Origin: Procambarus clarkii | Taxonomy: Eukaryota > Arthropoda > Malacostraca > Decapoda > Cambaridae | Length of the DNA stretch: 64,000 nt | Direction: 5' to 3' | Assembly (NCBI RefSeq): GCF_040958095.1 | Contig: NC_091160.1 | Coordinates: 42,520,194 to 42,584,193 of the forward strand | In this document: in pieces, positions 19,428 to 30,739 of the stretch | Position numbering within the stretch: position 1 is the stretch's first letter | How the letters are laid out: each line of letters begins with the position of its first letter | Position numbers and translations under genes: made by a program | Notes under the pieces: generated by a model | The model's input: the letters and a program-made list of their open reading frames with translations, nothing else | The model's database searches: none | What the model was told of the DNA's origin: nothing

Positions 19428-19770
19428 ATTATTATAGCCCTGTGCCCCAACGAGTTAGTACTATGTAACATTAAATCTCCTCCAGAAATATATCTCTATG
19501 GTACGGATCAAATCAAAAGCTAAACTTCTTACTCAGATATTTATAAAAAAAATATTCGTTGTGCTGGTAAACAAAATATTAATATACATTTAAACAAAAT
19601 ATAATTATGAAAATTTACAATCCAAAAGGTTCAGTGTATAAGTAATTTGAGGTAATGACCATGGTCATTGTGTTGGCATCTGTGTTTATGTTTGGCGGGA
19701 ACACTTAGGAGGAGGTCGTCGTTCTCTCCGCTGGTGGCTTCACAAAGTGTTTGTCACATAGATCCATAAA
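19428..19770 (+). promoter_or_regulatory. Candidate Iswi promoter and 5' UTR
   Basis: About 340 bp of sequence without recognisable repeats, between a LINE microsatellite tail and the Iswi start codon. AT-rich at first, GC-richer towards the ATG. It contains a 16-bp perfect palindrome (19654-19669) and an E2F-like site (19691-19701). There is no clear TATA box at a fixed distance and the start of transcription cannot be read. An in-frame TAG at 19759-19761 precedes the ATG. Confidence 0.5.
19691..19701 (+). promoter_or_regulatory. E2F-like binding site TTTGGCGGGAA
   Basis: Exact match to the classical E2F consensus, 70 bp upstream of the Iswi ATG. E2F sites close to the start are typical of replication and proliferation genes, which fits a nucleosome remodeller. 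Single short motif; function is inference. Confidence 0.5.
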
Positions 19771-19821
19771 ATGTCGGACGTGGAGGATGCTGGGGAGCCT
19801 ATGGAGGTTGGGGAGAATTCG
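19771..19821 (+). CDS. Iswi: ISWI chromatin-remodelling ATPase, exon 1 (start)
   Basis: ATG at 19771 opens 17 codons, MSDVEDAGEPMEVGENS, followed by a strong donor GTGAGC at 19822. The exon ends in phase 0, matching exon 2. An in-frame TAG lies 12 nt upstream of the ATG, so no longer N-terminus is possible on this transcript. A -3 adenine favours initiation. A short acidic start is usual for ISWI proteins. The link to exon 2 is by phase, position and acidic character; residues this far N-terminal are poorly conserved, so transcript evidence would be needed to exclude another first exon. Confidence 0.75.
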
Positions 19822-20154
19822 GTGAGCATGGGTAGAGGAGGTTTGAGTAAAGGAGGGACACAGGAGAGGCGTTGAGGTGTGTGGTGGCTTGTTGCCGGAT
19901 TATGGCTCGTGGCAACAAATTTTACATCTGAAGGACGGGTTGACGCTTGTATACCTTGTATCATGTTTGTATAGAATTAACATCGTAGGACTTTTATATG
20001 CTTGCCTCTATATATTTATAAGAAAATATATGAGGTTTTGTACCTACTGGTGTGTAGGAGAATACTGTACATGCTGTTCAGATATTGGTGTATGAGGTAC
20101 TCTGTTGTTTAGGTACTAGACCATATGGGGGGGCTCTGCTATTTAGATATTATG
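19822..20154 (+). other. Iswi intron 1, 5' part
   Basis: Intron sequence just after the donor. I see no coding region, RNA gene or recognisable repeat here. Confidence 0.6.
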
Positions 20155-20770
20155 ATAATTTTTATTCACAAGACGGTACAATGGGTCGGTGAGATTACGT
20201 AAGATTGGTATTTTTACATTCATGTAAAGCATTAACACCTAGCGTTTTGGGCAGGTCCTTAATCTAGCATATAAGGTAAGGTGAAAGGATATATTGTAGT
20301 AAGGTTTTATATCGACAAATAACTACAGTATAAATTGACAGAGGTGATTACACTGGTGAAGATATATGTCTTAAGTACTAATATTGAAGAAATGAGTAGT
20401 ACAGGATACATTATGTTTGAAGCACAAGGCAAGAAACTATGAAGATAAAATTATGTACTTTTTGGTTTTACTTTTGAACAGGGCCACGGGTTAGACAATT
20501 TTTTAAGTCATTAGGGAGTGAGTTCCGAAGACTGGCTGGGGCCCTTTTATTTGCATGGAGTGTTTGTACAGATTTAGTCTGACTCTGGTGATATCAAAAG
20601 AGATACAGTATTTATTTCTGGTGTGGTGCTCATGGGTTCTATTACACCTAGCAAGGAAAAGATTCAGATCAAGATTAGCATTTACGAACAAGGTTTTGTA
20701 CATGTAGATAGCACATGAGAATGTGTGGAGTGAGTGTATGTTTAGCATGTTAAATGACTTAAAAAAGAAA
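20155..20770 (-). mobile_element. LINE 3'-end fragment, minus strand
   Basis: The frame 20503-20748 encodes RCNRTHEHHTRNKY and TRVRLNLYKHSMQIKGP, the same C-terminal ORF2 tail as in 14179-14711. The UTR holds the CTAGCGTTTTGGGCAGG block also found near 19075. It is a diverged, 5'-truncated copy in intron 1. Confidence 0.75.
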
Positions 20771-21079
20771 AGCTGTGTGTTGTCTGAAGATAGTTTGTTA
20801 TTGTTCTGATGGTATATTTTTGCTTAGTGATGATGGTCTTGAGGGAAGTTGCAGTGGTTGAACCCCATGCACAGATACTGTATGTTAGCTACGGATAGAT
20901 TAGTGGGTAGTATAATGAAAGGAAGCAGAGAGGAGAATATAATATCTGATTTTAGAAAGTATACCGACCGTTTTTTTTATGCTTTTTGGCTGTGTTGTAT
21001 GTGGATGTTGAAGTTCAGTCTGAACTGAACTGAAGTCTATGTACTCACCAAATTGTGCTTGCGGGGGTTGAGGAAAACG

Positions 21080-21830
21080 GCATGTTAATTATTTGGGAAT
21101 AATGCTGTCTGACGATCTAATGTTCAGGGAACATAACCAAGCTAATATTGTGTCAGTCAGAAAAATGATAGGATGGATTATGAGAACTTTCAAATCCAGG
21201 GATCCCATCACAATGGTTGTACTCTTCAAATCACTTGTCCCGTGTTGAGTACTGCTCAGTACTCACTTCCCCCTTCAGAGTAGGAGAGATTGCTGAAATA
21301 AAGGGAATACAGAGAACATATTCGGCATACATAGACATGGTAAAGCACCTAAATTATTGGGATCATCTCAAAGCTCTCCAAATGTACTCACTAGAAAGGA
21401 GACGAGAAAGATATAAAATAATATACATGTGGAAAATACTGGAGGGTCAGGTCCCAAATATACACAGTAAAATAACAACGTACTGGAGTGAACGATATGG
21501 AAGAAAATGCAGAATAAAATCAATGAAGAGCAGAGGTGCCATAGGCACAATCAGAGAACACTGTATAAACATCAGAGGTCCGCGTTGTTCAACGTCCTCC
21601 CAGCGAGTATAAGGATACTGCCAGAACAATCGTGGACATCTTCAAGAGAAAATTAGATAGTTTTCTTCAAGAAGTGCCAGACCATCAGGAGTGTGGTGGG
21701 TATGTGGGCCTGCGAGTTGCTCCAAGCAACAGCCTGTCCGATCAAGCTCTCACACGTCAAGCCTGGCCTCGGGCCGGGCTTGGGGAGTAGAACAACTCCT
21801 AGAACCCCATCAAGCAGGTATGTGGTTCTC
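21080..21830 (+). pseudogene. LINE (family C) RT C-terminal fragment, plus strand
   Basis: Encodes, over several frames, the end of an ORF2: LSDDLMFREHNQAN, then CSVLTSPFRVGEIAEI, HLKALQMYSLERRRER and SKITTYWSERYGRKCR. It matches the longer minus-strand copy at 61778-62671 and the piece at 28535-28862. Its end (about 21690-21830) carries the GCCTGGCCTCGGGCCGGGCTTGGGGAG-type 3' block seen in all three. Small indels break the frame. Confidence 0.82.
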
Positions 21831-22150
21831 CATTCACCCAGTCAATCTTTCCGTGGTCGAAGTCACCCATGATTAAAAGTCTAGATCCATTACTGCAGGC
21901 AACTGAAGCTGCTCTCTATTATATTAGTGGTTGCCATGTTGTTTCTATCAAACTTCTGTCTGGGTCTTCTATCATTTAAGGAGGGTTATAAATTACTGCT
22001 ATTATCATCTTGGGTCCACCCATTGTCATAGTTCCTGTTATGTGGTCTCTGAATCCTTCACAGACCAGGATATCCATCTCTTTGAAGCTCCAGTCCTTCC
22101 TTATCAGCAGGGCCACTCCTCCCCCTCCTCCCCCTTCTCTCTTTCCTTTA
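21831..22150 (-). pseudogene. LINE endonuclease fragment, minus strand
   Basis: Reverse translation gives GGVALLIRKDWSFKEMD, FRDHITGTMTMGGPKMIIAVIYNPP and, after a break, RLLIMGDFDHGKIDW, which are APE-type endonuclease blocks in the right order. The N-terminal part of the same domain lies at 22870-23060, so the element was split by the sequence between them. Confidence 0.72.
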
Positions 22151-22869
22151 TGACGAGAAAAATAGGTGTTAGTGCAATCTCTCTAGGCAGATGGAATGTC
22201 AGTCACATAAATAAAAGAGAAAGTAAAAAAAAAGTTAAGACTGCAATTTGTCTTCACGGTGAAGTAACTGTAGGATAAGGCAGAGGGAAAAAACATTTAA
22301 AAATACTTTACTTTGATAGAAAACTGACGTTAAATTACGAAACATAAAATAATATCCAGGCTTGGCTCTAATACAAAGTGTGCAAAACAAACAAGATGAA
22401 CAATCAAATTTACGTTACGTTAATGTGCAAATAAAATATGGTGTTAGAATACTGTGAGCCAGACTGAATAACTCTGTTCCCACACCGGGGTATGTCAACA
22501 GGTCTACTCAGTAGAACACTCGAGAGTAATCTGAATCGTGGTGGGGCTAGGTTGCCCTATACAGTATATATGGAATGGCGGCCATCCAGGTGGCGCTGGT
22601 AGTCGTGGATAACTAGGAACCGACTCACGTTAACTGCTTGTTTCGGCTGATGGCGTGAGCTCCCAGCGAACAGGTGAGGTGGGGGTGACGGGCCGTGGTG
22701 TAGGGGAGAGACTGGTGGTACTGTCTAGACGTCTGGAAAGTGGTAGTTGTTGCTCTTGTGGCTGCGTTCTTGAATATATAGACGTGATATGATAGAATAG
22801 ATGATGAGGGAGCAGGCCGAATCTCTTACTAGAGAGATTACCGTGACACTTTACTATATAATAGTCCTG
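22151..22869. other. Unclassified insertion between two endonuclease pieces
   Basis: About 700 bp separating two parts of one LINE endonuclease. It has an A-rich start, then a GC-mixed body; I find no coding motif and no clear terminal repeats. It could be a solo LTR or a non-autonomous DNA element, but nothing in the sequence decides this. Confidence 0.4.
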
Positions 22870-23060
22870 CAGAAACACTGCATTTGTTATAATGCCTGAC
22901 AATTTCGTTTCTGTGAGGCTATCACATCTGAGTTTTCTTCTTGTGCCCTTTCGTCCAGTTCACTTGCTTTATTTGTAATCCCATCGATGTTTGGGTACAT
23001 TACCTTGAAGTTCACTTTCCCATATCCATTATCACACTCTCTCCACTGGTGTGGGAAGCT
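22870..23060 (-). pseudogene. LINE endonuclease N-terminus, minus strand
   Basis: Reverse translation gives YPNIDGITNKASELDERAQE and then DVIALTETKLSG, the first two blocks of an APE-type endonuclease. It continues at 21831-22150 after the interruption. Confidence 0.68.
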
Positions 23061-23356
23061 GTTCCATGGTCAGGGAACGTTTGGTTCTGTGATGATTTTT
23101 GATACCCAAGTTTTTCTAAGCCTCTTCAGAAGGGGGGGGGGAGGCATATTTTGGTCCTGGTAGGTGCTCGTAGGTTGCTAGAGGCCTGGTGTGCATTACA
23201 AGGCTTGACATTTCCAGGTTGTAGCATCGGGGGAGCTACTGTGGAATGACCAGAAATTCAGTGCTAGATTTTGTTTAATTGGAATGTAATTTATACCTAT
23301 ATCACAACATTCCTGTATATCTTTAACTATTTGTTTAGTTTGATACATTGTTGCAG

Positions 23357-23583
23357 AATGATTCATCGTCAGCGGAGACAACATCGTCTAGCCATGCGGG
23401 TGGAGAGTATGAGAACAAAATGGAAACCGATCGGTCAAAGAGGTTTGACTATCTTCTCAAGCAAACAGAGATCTTCTCTCATTTCATGGTTGGTGCCAGA
23501 GATAAGACCCCATCTTCTCCCCTGAAGTGTAAACCTGGCCGCCCAAAGAAATCAGACAACCACAAGTCTTCGATGATTGGCGA
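23357..23583 (+). CDS. Iswi: ISWI chromatin-remodelling ATPase, exon 2
   Basis: Acceptor TTGTTGCAG ends at 23356; donor GTGAGT follows at 23584. The 227-nt exon is phase 0 at the start and phase 2 at the end. It encodes a Ser/Thr-rich stretch and then the ISWI N-terminal signature: METDRSKRFDYLLKQTEIFSHFM, here read in parts as RSKRFDYLLKQTE and IFSHFM. A basic AT-hook-like KPGRPKK follows. The same arrangement precedes the ATPase in fly Iswi and vertebrate SMARCA1/5. In the nucleus the complete protein slides nucleosomes using ATP. The preceding in-frame ATG at 23348 is intronic and not needed. Confidence 0.93.
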
Positions 23584-24759
23584 GTGAGTATTCAGCTAGT
23601 AAGTTTTGCTGGAGTTTAACATCAGCTCTTTGGTCTTGCCTCTCAATATTCAGTTGACTGGTGCACAGGTTGCTAAACCTGTTGGGTTGTCATATCTACA
23701 TTTGAAGCTATGGACAGAGTCCTTTCTCTACTAAGTTTCTTGGTGCATTTCATTTGTTCACTACTGTCACTGGAAAAAAAAAAAATTAATTCTAATGCAT
23801 ATGGCTTATTCAGGTACTGTACTTAGTTTTACCTCCCTCCCCATCTTTATATTTTACCACTTGAGACTTAAGGTTTAATTCCTTTAAGTCTTTCCTATTA
23901 ACTCATAACTTTGAACCCTGCTACTAGCTAGTGACATACCTCTGGGGCTTATATGACATATGTGGTATACAAGATCCTGAATAACTCCTTATTTGGATTC
24001 CTGAAAGCATTTCTTTTGTAGGCCAAATTTGCAGTCAGCTGATGCTATCTCTTTGGTATGATATTAAACCCCAGGTATTTTTTCTTTATCCAATTCCAGA
24101 AACATTTCCTAGCGAGTGATCAGTGTTCTCACACTCTGCTGTATTATTATGCACTTGCTTGTTAATTTTTGTAGCCACTTGTATGGCTATTCTTTTTTGT
24201 CCAGGTCTTCCTGTACTTTCTTCTGCTGTCATCCACTGTGTTGGTCACAATTTTTTTAGTTATCCACAAAAATGGGAAGTAGAAATCTATCCACTATAGA
24301 TGACGTAATGTGCAGTACAACCTCAATACGGCAAACTGTATGGGATCAGCCCCCAATTCATTGGAGTGAGGGATTCGTAGCAACTGGAAATGCTTTCAAG
24401 AGGTATTTATGATACAATATTTTTCAGGCAATGAAAGTACATTGCCATGCCTGTCTCTCCTAATGTTTCATTTATATATGAAATTTTTTAAAAATGTGAT
24501 TCAAGCAATAAATTATAACTGACCACTCATATAAAAATATTTCCCAGGCTAAGTGGGCTAAATTCATAGGGCAGTTTCACTGAGCAAAATTTACATTTTA
24601 ACCTATCTGGCTTTTTGCTTTCAAAGCAAATTTGCACATCCCCCATCTCGCCAAACACTTGTTCGGTGAAGTTGGTGAGTAAGTAGTGCCTGGAAAGTGT
24701 GCATTACATCTGGAGATATTGGCAAAATGAGGTTGCATTGTATATAGATTAAAAAAAAA
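23584..24759 (+). other. Iswi intron 2, no recognisable element
   Basis: AT-rich intron. Around 24190-24270 there is a weak resemblance to reversed LINE RT linker sequence, but it is too short and diverged to call. Nothing else is supported. Confidence 0.5.
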
Positions 24760-24950
24760 GCTAGATTCTAGTCCTTGTGGAACCCTGCTGGTATTTGCTT
24801 AGGTATTTTCTTATCCACTGAAGCACCATTTCAATCTCCTTGTTTTTCCAAGCTGTGTACCAGTGCCCTACCAAGTACTGTCAAAAATATTTTGGTAATC
24901 CTGAAATAGGCTATGCAGTCTGCCCAGACTTTTGTCTTGTCTGATGTTTG
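24760..24950 (-). pseudogene. Possible diverged LINE RT fragment, minus strand
   Basis: Reverse translation holds a (R/G)VPQG-like block next to a Trp/Ile-rich stretch in the order seen in LINE RTs (short-turn SGVPQG after a linker). Only a few residues support it. Confidence 0.35.
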
Positions 24951-24954
24951 TCAC

Positions 24955-25388
24955 TTTTCTGGGGGGAGCCCCGTCGGCTCCCCGGAGCTTTACCGGCTGA
25001 TATGCTAATGTCAGACTTTGGCATCAGTCATGTGTATGGAGTTCTAGGGCCTACCGGGGACCACGAGCCAGAACCTGGCCCCCTCAGAGAGGCAAGGGGA
25101 GCAATGGCCTATAGAAACCCCCGTGTGGTTGGAAGCATTCTATGTCTGCCATCGACCGGGTCAAGCATCCAGAAAGGTAAGCATTCCAAAACAAACCCCT
25201 ATTCTGGTGAAAATTGCTACCTAAGCCGAACTAGTGGATAGAACTCTTCAACAGAAAACAAGGAAACTAGTATGACTTCATACGTCACCGCGCCGCTATC
25301 TGCGCAGCTCCCCCCTCCCCGGGAGGGGGAAGGGGGAGCCCCAGACCTCCCACGCCGGCTATCCACCCATCAGTTCTTCGGCTGATGC
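24955..25388 (+). repeat. DIRS-A left inverted terminal repeat
   Basis: Starts TTTTCTGGGGGGAGCCCC and ends near CCACCCATCAGTTCT. It is the reverse complement of 30740-31165 with few differences. The first ~35 bp are also repeated in reverse at 30606-30640. Confidence 0.88.
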
Positions 25389-27042
25389 TATAGGCAATGG
25401 TTATGTGCTCCGGCTCCAGTGGTTGTTTCAGCACTGTACCTAGAGTGTGGTGTCTGTTTTCTAGGTGGTGCGTGAGCCGGGAGTGATTCTTCAGTACTCG
25501 GGCTGCATGCGCCTAGGGTTCCCTTCCCTAGGTGCCCTGTAAGTACTGCCCTTGGGGCTTGGAGCCACCTTCCACAAGTTCCTTGGGTCCTGCCCCTGCT
25601 TGGCCGTTTACTGCTTGGTTTTCGGCCGCTCTTTGTGTGCTCGGGTGTTCTGTCTCCCTTGTTCGCTTTAGAGTAAGGGGCAGTGTTTGCACTGGTGGGG
25701 CGCAGGGTACTGTGCAGCTTGTCTTTACCAATCATAGCGGCCGGCTCTGTTCCGCTTGGGTACGCTGTCCTCTTGCGGGGTTTTCTTTTTCTTTTTGTTC
25801 ATCTACCTGGTGGGAGGGTCTGCCTTCGTTCTTGCCCCTTGTGTCCCTTGTGTTCTGAGTATTTTCTGGTGGTACCCCTGCTAGGTCCCCGTGAGTGTAC
25901 ACGTCCCGGGGGTTCAGCTCTTAGAAAGTTGTTTGGTAGCTTTGGGTGCCGGTTAGCAGTACCCTGCCTGGGATTACCTGAGCGCGAGTCCTCTTAAAGT
26001 AAACGCTCGGGACCCTGGAAAACCCCTGGGGGCACGCGGGTCCGATGGATGTGACCCCAGAGTCCCCCCCTCGCTTCCAGCGAGTTTGAGGGTTGCTCAC
26101 CCTTTGTCTCTGGGTGACTCTCTGTTTTGCCTCCGTCTGCTGCCTGTGGGGTCGGTGACACCTTCGACCCGGAGTCCTGCGAGTTTGGTTGCTCGTTGTG
26201 GCTCGGTTACCCAGTTGTGCTAACAAAGCGGGTGCGGGCAGCAGGGGCGTTGCACTTGAGCCTTGGTGGTGGCAACGTTCTCGTGGTTTCCTCCCCGGGA
26301 GCCCCGGGGCTGCCCCGTTGTAGTTCGTTTTGGGACTTGGGGGTGTTGGTTGCTTCGGTTCCATCCACGCCCCCTTGTCTTTCCCCTGGTTCACCCTTCC
26401 TGCCTGCATCCGGTTCCTTACCGTCTGTAGGTTCGGGGCGGGGTTTTTGGTGTTGAGACTCGGGCAGTCTCGGGGAATTCCCCTTCCGGGGTAGTGACGG
26501 GGGGATTTGAGCCTGTTCCTCCAGCCGTATTGTATGAGTCTGCCAGTGGGCTCCCTTCCTTAGTGTTTTCACGGCTGCCCCGGTTTTCTGGTACGGCCGG
26601 GGCTTTGGGGGAACGGCTCGGCCCCGGGGCCTGTCGTGTAGGTTCCCGGGGCTGGGGAGGGGCTGACTTGGGGGGGCCTTGGCCCCGTTAGACCCCGTGG
26701 GGTTTTTTATCCCCCTCTAGGCGGGGCTTGTGGTTACGCGGAGTGGGGTCTTTCCTCCCCACTCGCCGTACGTGCTGTTGGACGTCGGCCCCTCCCCAGG
26801 CTCGGTTCCTTGGCCTTTGAGTCGGTTGGTTCCGTCCTGTGGGTGGATGTTTCCTCCCACCCCTTTTTTGGACGGTGTTTTTGTCATGTTTCCCCGTTCG
26901 ATGGGGTTCTGCGTGACTTCTGATCTCGGGTGCGCCTGCGCCTTCGTGTGCCTTCGGGACTAGTGTTGGCTTCTGTGTTCTCGAGGGTACGGGAAGGTTT
27001 TTCGCTACTTCCCGCGTTATTGGAACGTCTGTCGGCTCCTCG

Positions 27043-27780
27043 TACTTGTCGCCCTGTTGGGCTACTTGTCGCCCTGTTGGGCTACTTGTCGCCCTGTTGG
27101 GCTACTTGTCGCCCTGTTGGGCTACTTGTCGCCCTGTTGGGCTACTTGTCGCCCTGTTGGGCTACTTGTCGCCCTGTTGGGCTACTTGTCGCCCTGTTGG
27201 GCTACTTGTCGCCCTGTTGGGCTACTTGTCGCCCTGTTGGGCTACTTGTCGCCCTGTTGGGCTACTTGTCGCCCTGTTGGGCTACTTGTCGCCCTGTTGG
27301 GCTACTTGTCGCCCTGTTGGGCTACTTGTCGCCCTGTTGGGCTACTTGTCGCCCTGTTGGGCTACTTGTCGCCCTGTTGGGCTACTTGTCGCCCTGTTGG
27401 GCTACTTGTCGCCCTGTTGGGCTACTTGTCGCCCTGTTGGGCTACTTGTCGCCCTGTTGGGCTACTTGTCGCCCTGTTGGGCTACTTGTCGCCCTGTTGG
27501 GCTACTTGTCGCCCTGTTGGGCTACTTGTCGCCCTGTTGGGCTACTTGTCGCCCTGTTGGGCTACTTGTCGCCCTGTTGGGCTACTTGTCGCCCTGTTGG
27601 GCTACTTGTCGCCCGGTTGGGCTACTTGTCGCCCGGTTGGGCTACTTGTCGCCCGGTTGGGCTACTTGTCGCCCGGTTGGGCTACTTGTCGCCCGGTTGG
27701 GCTACTTGTCGCCCGGTTGGGCTACTTGTCGCCCGGTTGGGCTACTTGTCGCCCGGTTGGGCTACTTGTCGCCCGGTTGG
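27043..27780. repeat. 20-nt minisatellite, about 37 units
   Basis: Unit GCTACTTGTCGCCCTGTTGG repeated without change from 27043 to 27600. The last nine units (27601-27780) all carry G instead of T at the fifteenth base. No stop codon exists in any forward frame of the unit and 20 is not a multiple of 3, so all three forward frames stay open and encode the same 20-residue peptide repeat. The long ORFs here (about 27046-28245, 26930-28210, 27057-27860) are therefore not evidence of a gene. Confidence 0.97.
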
Positions 27781-28534
27781 GTTCCTTTTTGGGCTCTTTG
27801 CTTCTTTGGCCGGTTTTATTGTTCCTGCTTCCTCTTTTGGCTACTTTTCTTGTGCAGTAGTCCTGGCTGGCGCCTTCCCGCAGGGAGGGTGTGCGGTTCG
27901 GCCAGCGTGTTATGCGCATGCGCCGTGGAGTTTTTGGTCTGGGCGGTGTTTCAGTGCTGGTGTTTTGCGTCCTTTTTTGCTACAGTGCTTCGCCTCTCGT
28001 TCTTCTCCCTGGCTGCGGTATGTGCCCCTTCACGCCGGGGGTGTCCTGGTTCCCAGTTGTGGGGAGGACACAGCGGTTTTCCCTGTGTCATGGGTGTGGA
28101 CCGCCTCCTTCGCCTCTCCCTGCTCTCCTGCGGGTCCGGCAGGGTCCGGCAGGGTCCGGCTCTGGCGTCTTCACCTGGCGGTGCTCCCAAGTTCTTCTGG
28201 GCACGGTTGAGTCGTGTCAAGTTCGTGCCACCATTCGCCAGGTGAGTTTCTGCGGTCTGGCGTCTTTTGGCCGGGCGCTGGATGCGGCGGTGTTTATATA
28301 CCTGTCTTTATTTAGGTATATTTTTGTACGACTGAGACCGTTCGCACACCAGTGACTGTCCCTTTATCACCCCTTCCTGTCCCCCTCATGTGCATGTCCA
28401 ACCCATGCTGGAGTCATTCAGGGGACCCTCCTTTTTTAATGTTGTGAGGTGTGGGGGTTGTAGGGTTGGTTCTGTACTCACCTGGTAAGGCTCCTGGCTG
28501 TGCTTGCAGGATTTGAGCTCTGGCTCTTGGGTCC

Positions 28535-28862
28535 CGCCTATCTGGTAGAACTTGCGGGATAGTACCAGTGGAGTGCAGTGGTGCTATTGGCACCTTTGGG
28601 GAACACTGTATTACCATCAGAGGTCTGTGCTTGTTACACGACCTACTTGCGAGTATAAGCCTTCTTGCTGGTTCGTCCGTGGACTTCCAGGGCGCACTGG
28701 CCTGTTTTCGTATGGCAGTTCCGGCCCGTCCTGGTTGTGGGGGTATGTGGGCCGGTGGACTGCTCCTAGTAGCTGCCTGGTGGGCCATCCTCTGGCCGGT
28801 CTAGCCTGACCTTGGGCCGGGCTTCAGGTGTAAAAGAGCTCCCAGTACCTCATCCAGCAGGT
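28535..28862 (+). mobile_element. LINE family C 3' end inside DIRS-A
   Basis: Encodes a GAIGTFGEHCITIRG stretch matching the GAIGTIREHCINIRG block of 21537-21580, then the same 3' block ending near CTCATCCAGCAGG. More GC-rich than the copy at 21080, like its DIRS surroundings. Just upstream, 28385-28440 resembles the CR1 3' region. Confidence 0.68.
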
Positions 28863-29629
28863 ATCGAGCGGGGTTTCTCCGCCGTCAGTCGCCTGGTGCA
28901 GGTTTCTGGGCCTGCAGGGTTTTGTCGTGTCTCCGTTGGCCCTGTCTGGGGTCTGCCTGCTCCGTTCTCTGCCTTTGCAGAGGGGAGGTGCTATTTACGT
29001 GTTGCAGTGGTGCCTGTTGCTGCTGCTGCACGTGTGCATTGGTACCGTGTTTCACGGTGGCGTGTCCTTGTTCCTGTGTCCGGTTGTGGAGTGGCACTTT
29101 GCTGCCGTTTTGTGCCTGGGGATTGCGTGGGGTTTTTGTCCCTGCCTGCTTGTCCACCCCTGGTTGTTCTCCTGGGTTTTTTTGTGCTTCTGCTCTTTCT
29201 TCCTGCCTCCTCTGCAGCAGGGATGTTCTGCGTGTGTTCTTAGGCGTTGGTCAGCCTGTGTCCTGTGATGTGCTTCTTTGTCTCGGTCTATTGCAGTTGT
29301 TCGTGCCCCTTGGTTCGGGTCCTGTTCTGGCGGCGACCCTTCCGCCTTCTTTGGTTTCCTAGCTTGCCCTGCCGGTTGTTTTTTTTTTTTTTTTTTCTTG
29401 GGGGGGTCTTGTGATGTCTCGCGTCGGACCCGTCGTTTCTGAACTCCTGGCGGGCTTGCATGCTTTGGGGAGTTTTTCTGTTCGGCAGACGTTCCATCTC
29501 CTTGTGCCGCCTGGGTTTCGGTGGTCGCGCCCGAGATCTTCTCGCGGCTCCGCCTTTTTCCTGGGCTCGGAGGGGCCTTGTCGGGGCTGCTTATGTTCTG
29601 CCTCGTGGTCTCGCCCCCGGTTGGTGGTC

Positions 29630-30600
29630 GGGTGGCTTCGTGGTAGGTGTCCCACCTGCGTGCTTCTCTTGGCGGCAGTATGGGGTATTTTGGCGGTCCT
29701 TCCTTTTCCTGTCCCTTCTTAGGTGGTTACTCTTGTTAGCTTGGTTTACTCTCGGCTTGGTTTTCTAGTGGGGGTTGGGGGCCGTCGTCTTGCCACATAC
29801 TGTCGCCTCTTTTCGTGCGGCGCAGGCGGAGCCGCTTCAGCTTGCTTTCGGTCTTGGTGTTGCTTCTGCACCGTTAGTCAGCTGTCTTGTGCGTCGTTTC
29901 ACCTCCGGCCTGTTCGTGCGCCGCTTGCACCATCCTGGTCTCTGGTCAGCGTGCTTTGTCTTCTCCTCGGTTGGTAGTGCCCCTTCGGTTCCGGTGTGTT
30001 TTTTCGTCGGCTCTTTCCTTTGGGCCTTTGCCTCTGGGGGTCGAGTCGCTGAGTTTTCTTGCTCCTTCGGTTTTAGCGTTTTGGTTGTTTGATAGCAGCA
30101 GTCTCCATCTTTTCTGGCGCGGGGTGGGGCTGCTGCATTCTGGAGGGGTCCAGAGTTTGTTGGTGCTTCGTTGGTCGGGCCGGGGGTGTGTCGTTTTTGT
30201 GTTCAGTGGCGGCCCTCCGCTGTTGTTTGCGTGCCACGGCGTTTGGGTCCGGAGCGCGTTTTGCATTGATCCGGTTCTGTTCTTCCCGGTTCGCGGGTAA
30301 TAGTGTCCCGGGTGGTCAGCCGTGTTCTTGCGGCTAAGCTGCCTGTGTTCTTCCCTCATGCCTGTGGCGTTCGTGGCTTCGCTGCTCTCGCTGCCGTCTG
30401 GGCGACGTGGCCTTGCGGTCTTTCGGGCATGGATTTTTGGTGTTCGTGCAGGGGCCTTGCTGCTCGTGGTTCTCGTGTTGTTCCCGGGATTTTCGGGGCT
30501 GTGGCGCCTTGGGTTGGCGTTTGCTGCCGGTTGTCTCGCCTCCTTGGGGGGTGCGTGGTGTCAGCCTCCCGGTTCTGTCCCTTTGATCTTCCTCTGTGGG
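29630..30600 (+). pseudogene. DIRS-A tyrosine recombinase region
   Basis: Spread over frames. A GGRVAEFS block near 30031-30056 corresponds to the first catalytic-Arg box (GxRVSEL) of DIRS-type recombinases. VHVFRPGGV-like and WSGRGCVVFVFSGGPPLLF follow, then IDPVLFFPVRG, and an FWCSCRGLAARG block near 30441-30475 that aligns with FWRSNWVLAARY in DIRS-D. Here the Tyr position is lost. In DIRS elements this enzyme integrates a circular DNA without target duplication. This copy is inactive. Confidence 0.6.
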
Positions 30601-30605
30601 TAGTT

Positions 30606-30698
30606 AGCTCCGGGGAGCCGACGGGGCTCCCCCCAGAAAACCAGCATTGAATGTAATGAAACGCCATTTTCTGGGTGAGACCCGGAGGCTCCCCGGCA
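30606..30698 (+). repeat. DIRS-A internal complementary region
   Basis: First half (to about 30640) is the reverse complement of the left element end at 24955-24989. The second half is the reverse complement of the right end at about 31145-31207, including the AACGCTGG-type end. This joined-ends region is the known signature of DIRS1-type elements, used in making the circular intermediate. Confidence 0.82.
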
Positions 30699-30739
30699 AC
30701 CCTCCCTCCCTCCCTCCGGTCGGCGTTTTTCGCGTGTTT

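Noticed and set aside
19062..19471. Minus-strand frames rich in Leu, Phe, Ile and Tyr
   Set aside because: AAAT/AAAC microsatellite; not membrane proteins.
23348..23356. ATG just before exon 2 as an alternative Iswi start
   Set aside because: It lies before the TTGTTGCAG acceptor in the intron; only a separate promoter could use it, for which I see no evidence.
25388..27000. Many overlapping frames in GC-rich DNA as genes
   Set aside because: Long frames on both strands are expected in stop-poor GC-rich sequence; no domain, and parallel sequence in DIRS-B and C shows it is element interior.
26930..28245. Forward frames of 267-426 codons
   Set aside because: They are created by a stop-free 20-nt tandem repeat; all three frames give the same peptide. 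No start context, domain or splice structure.
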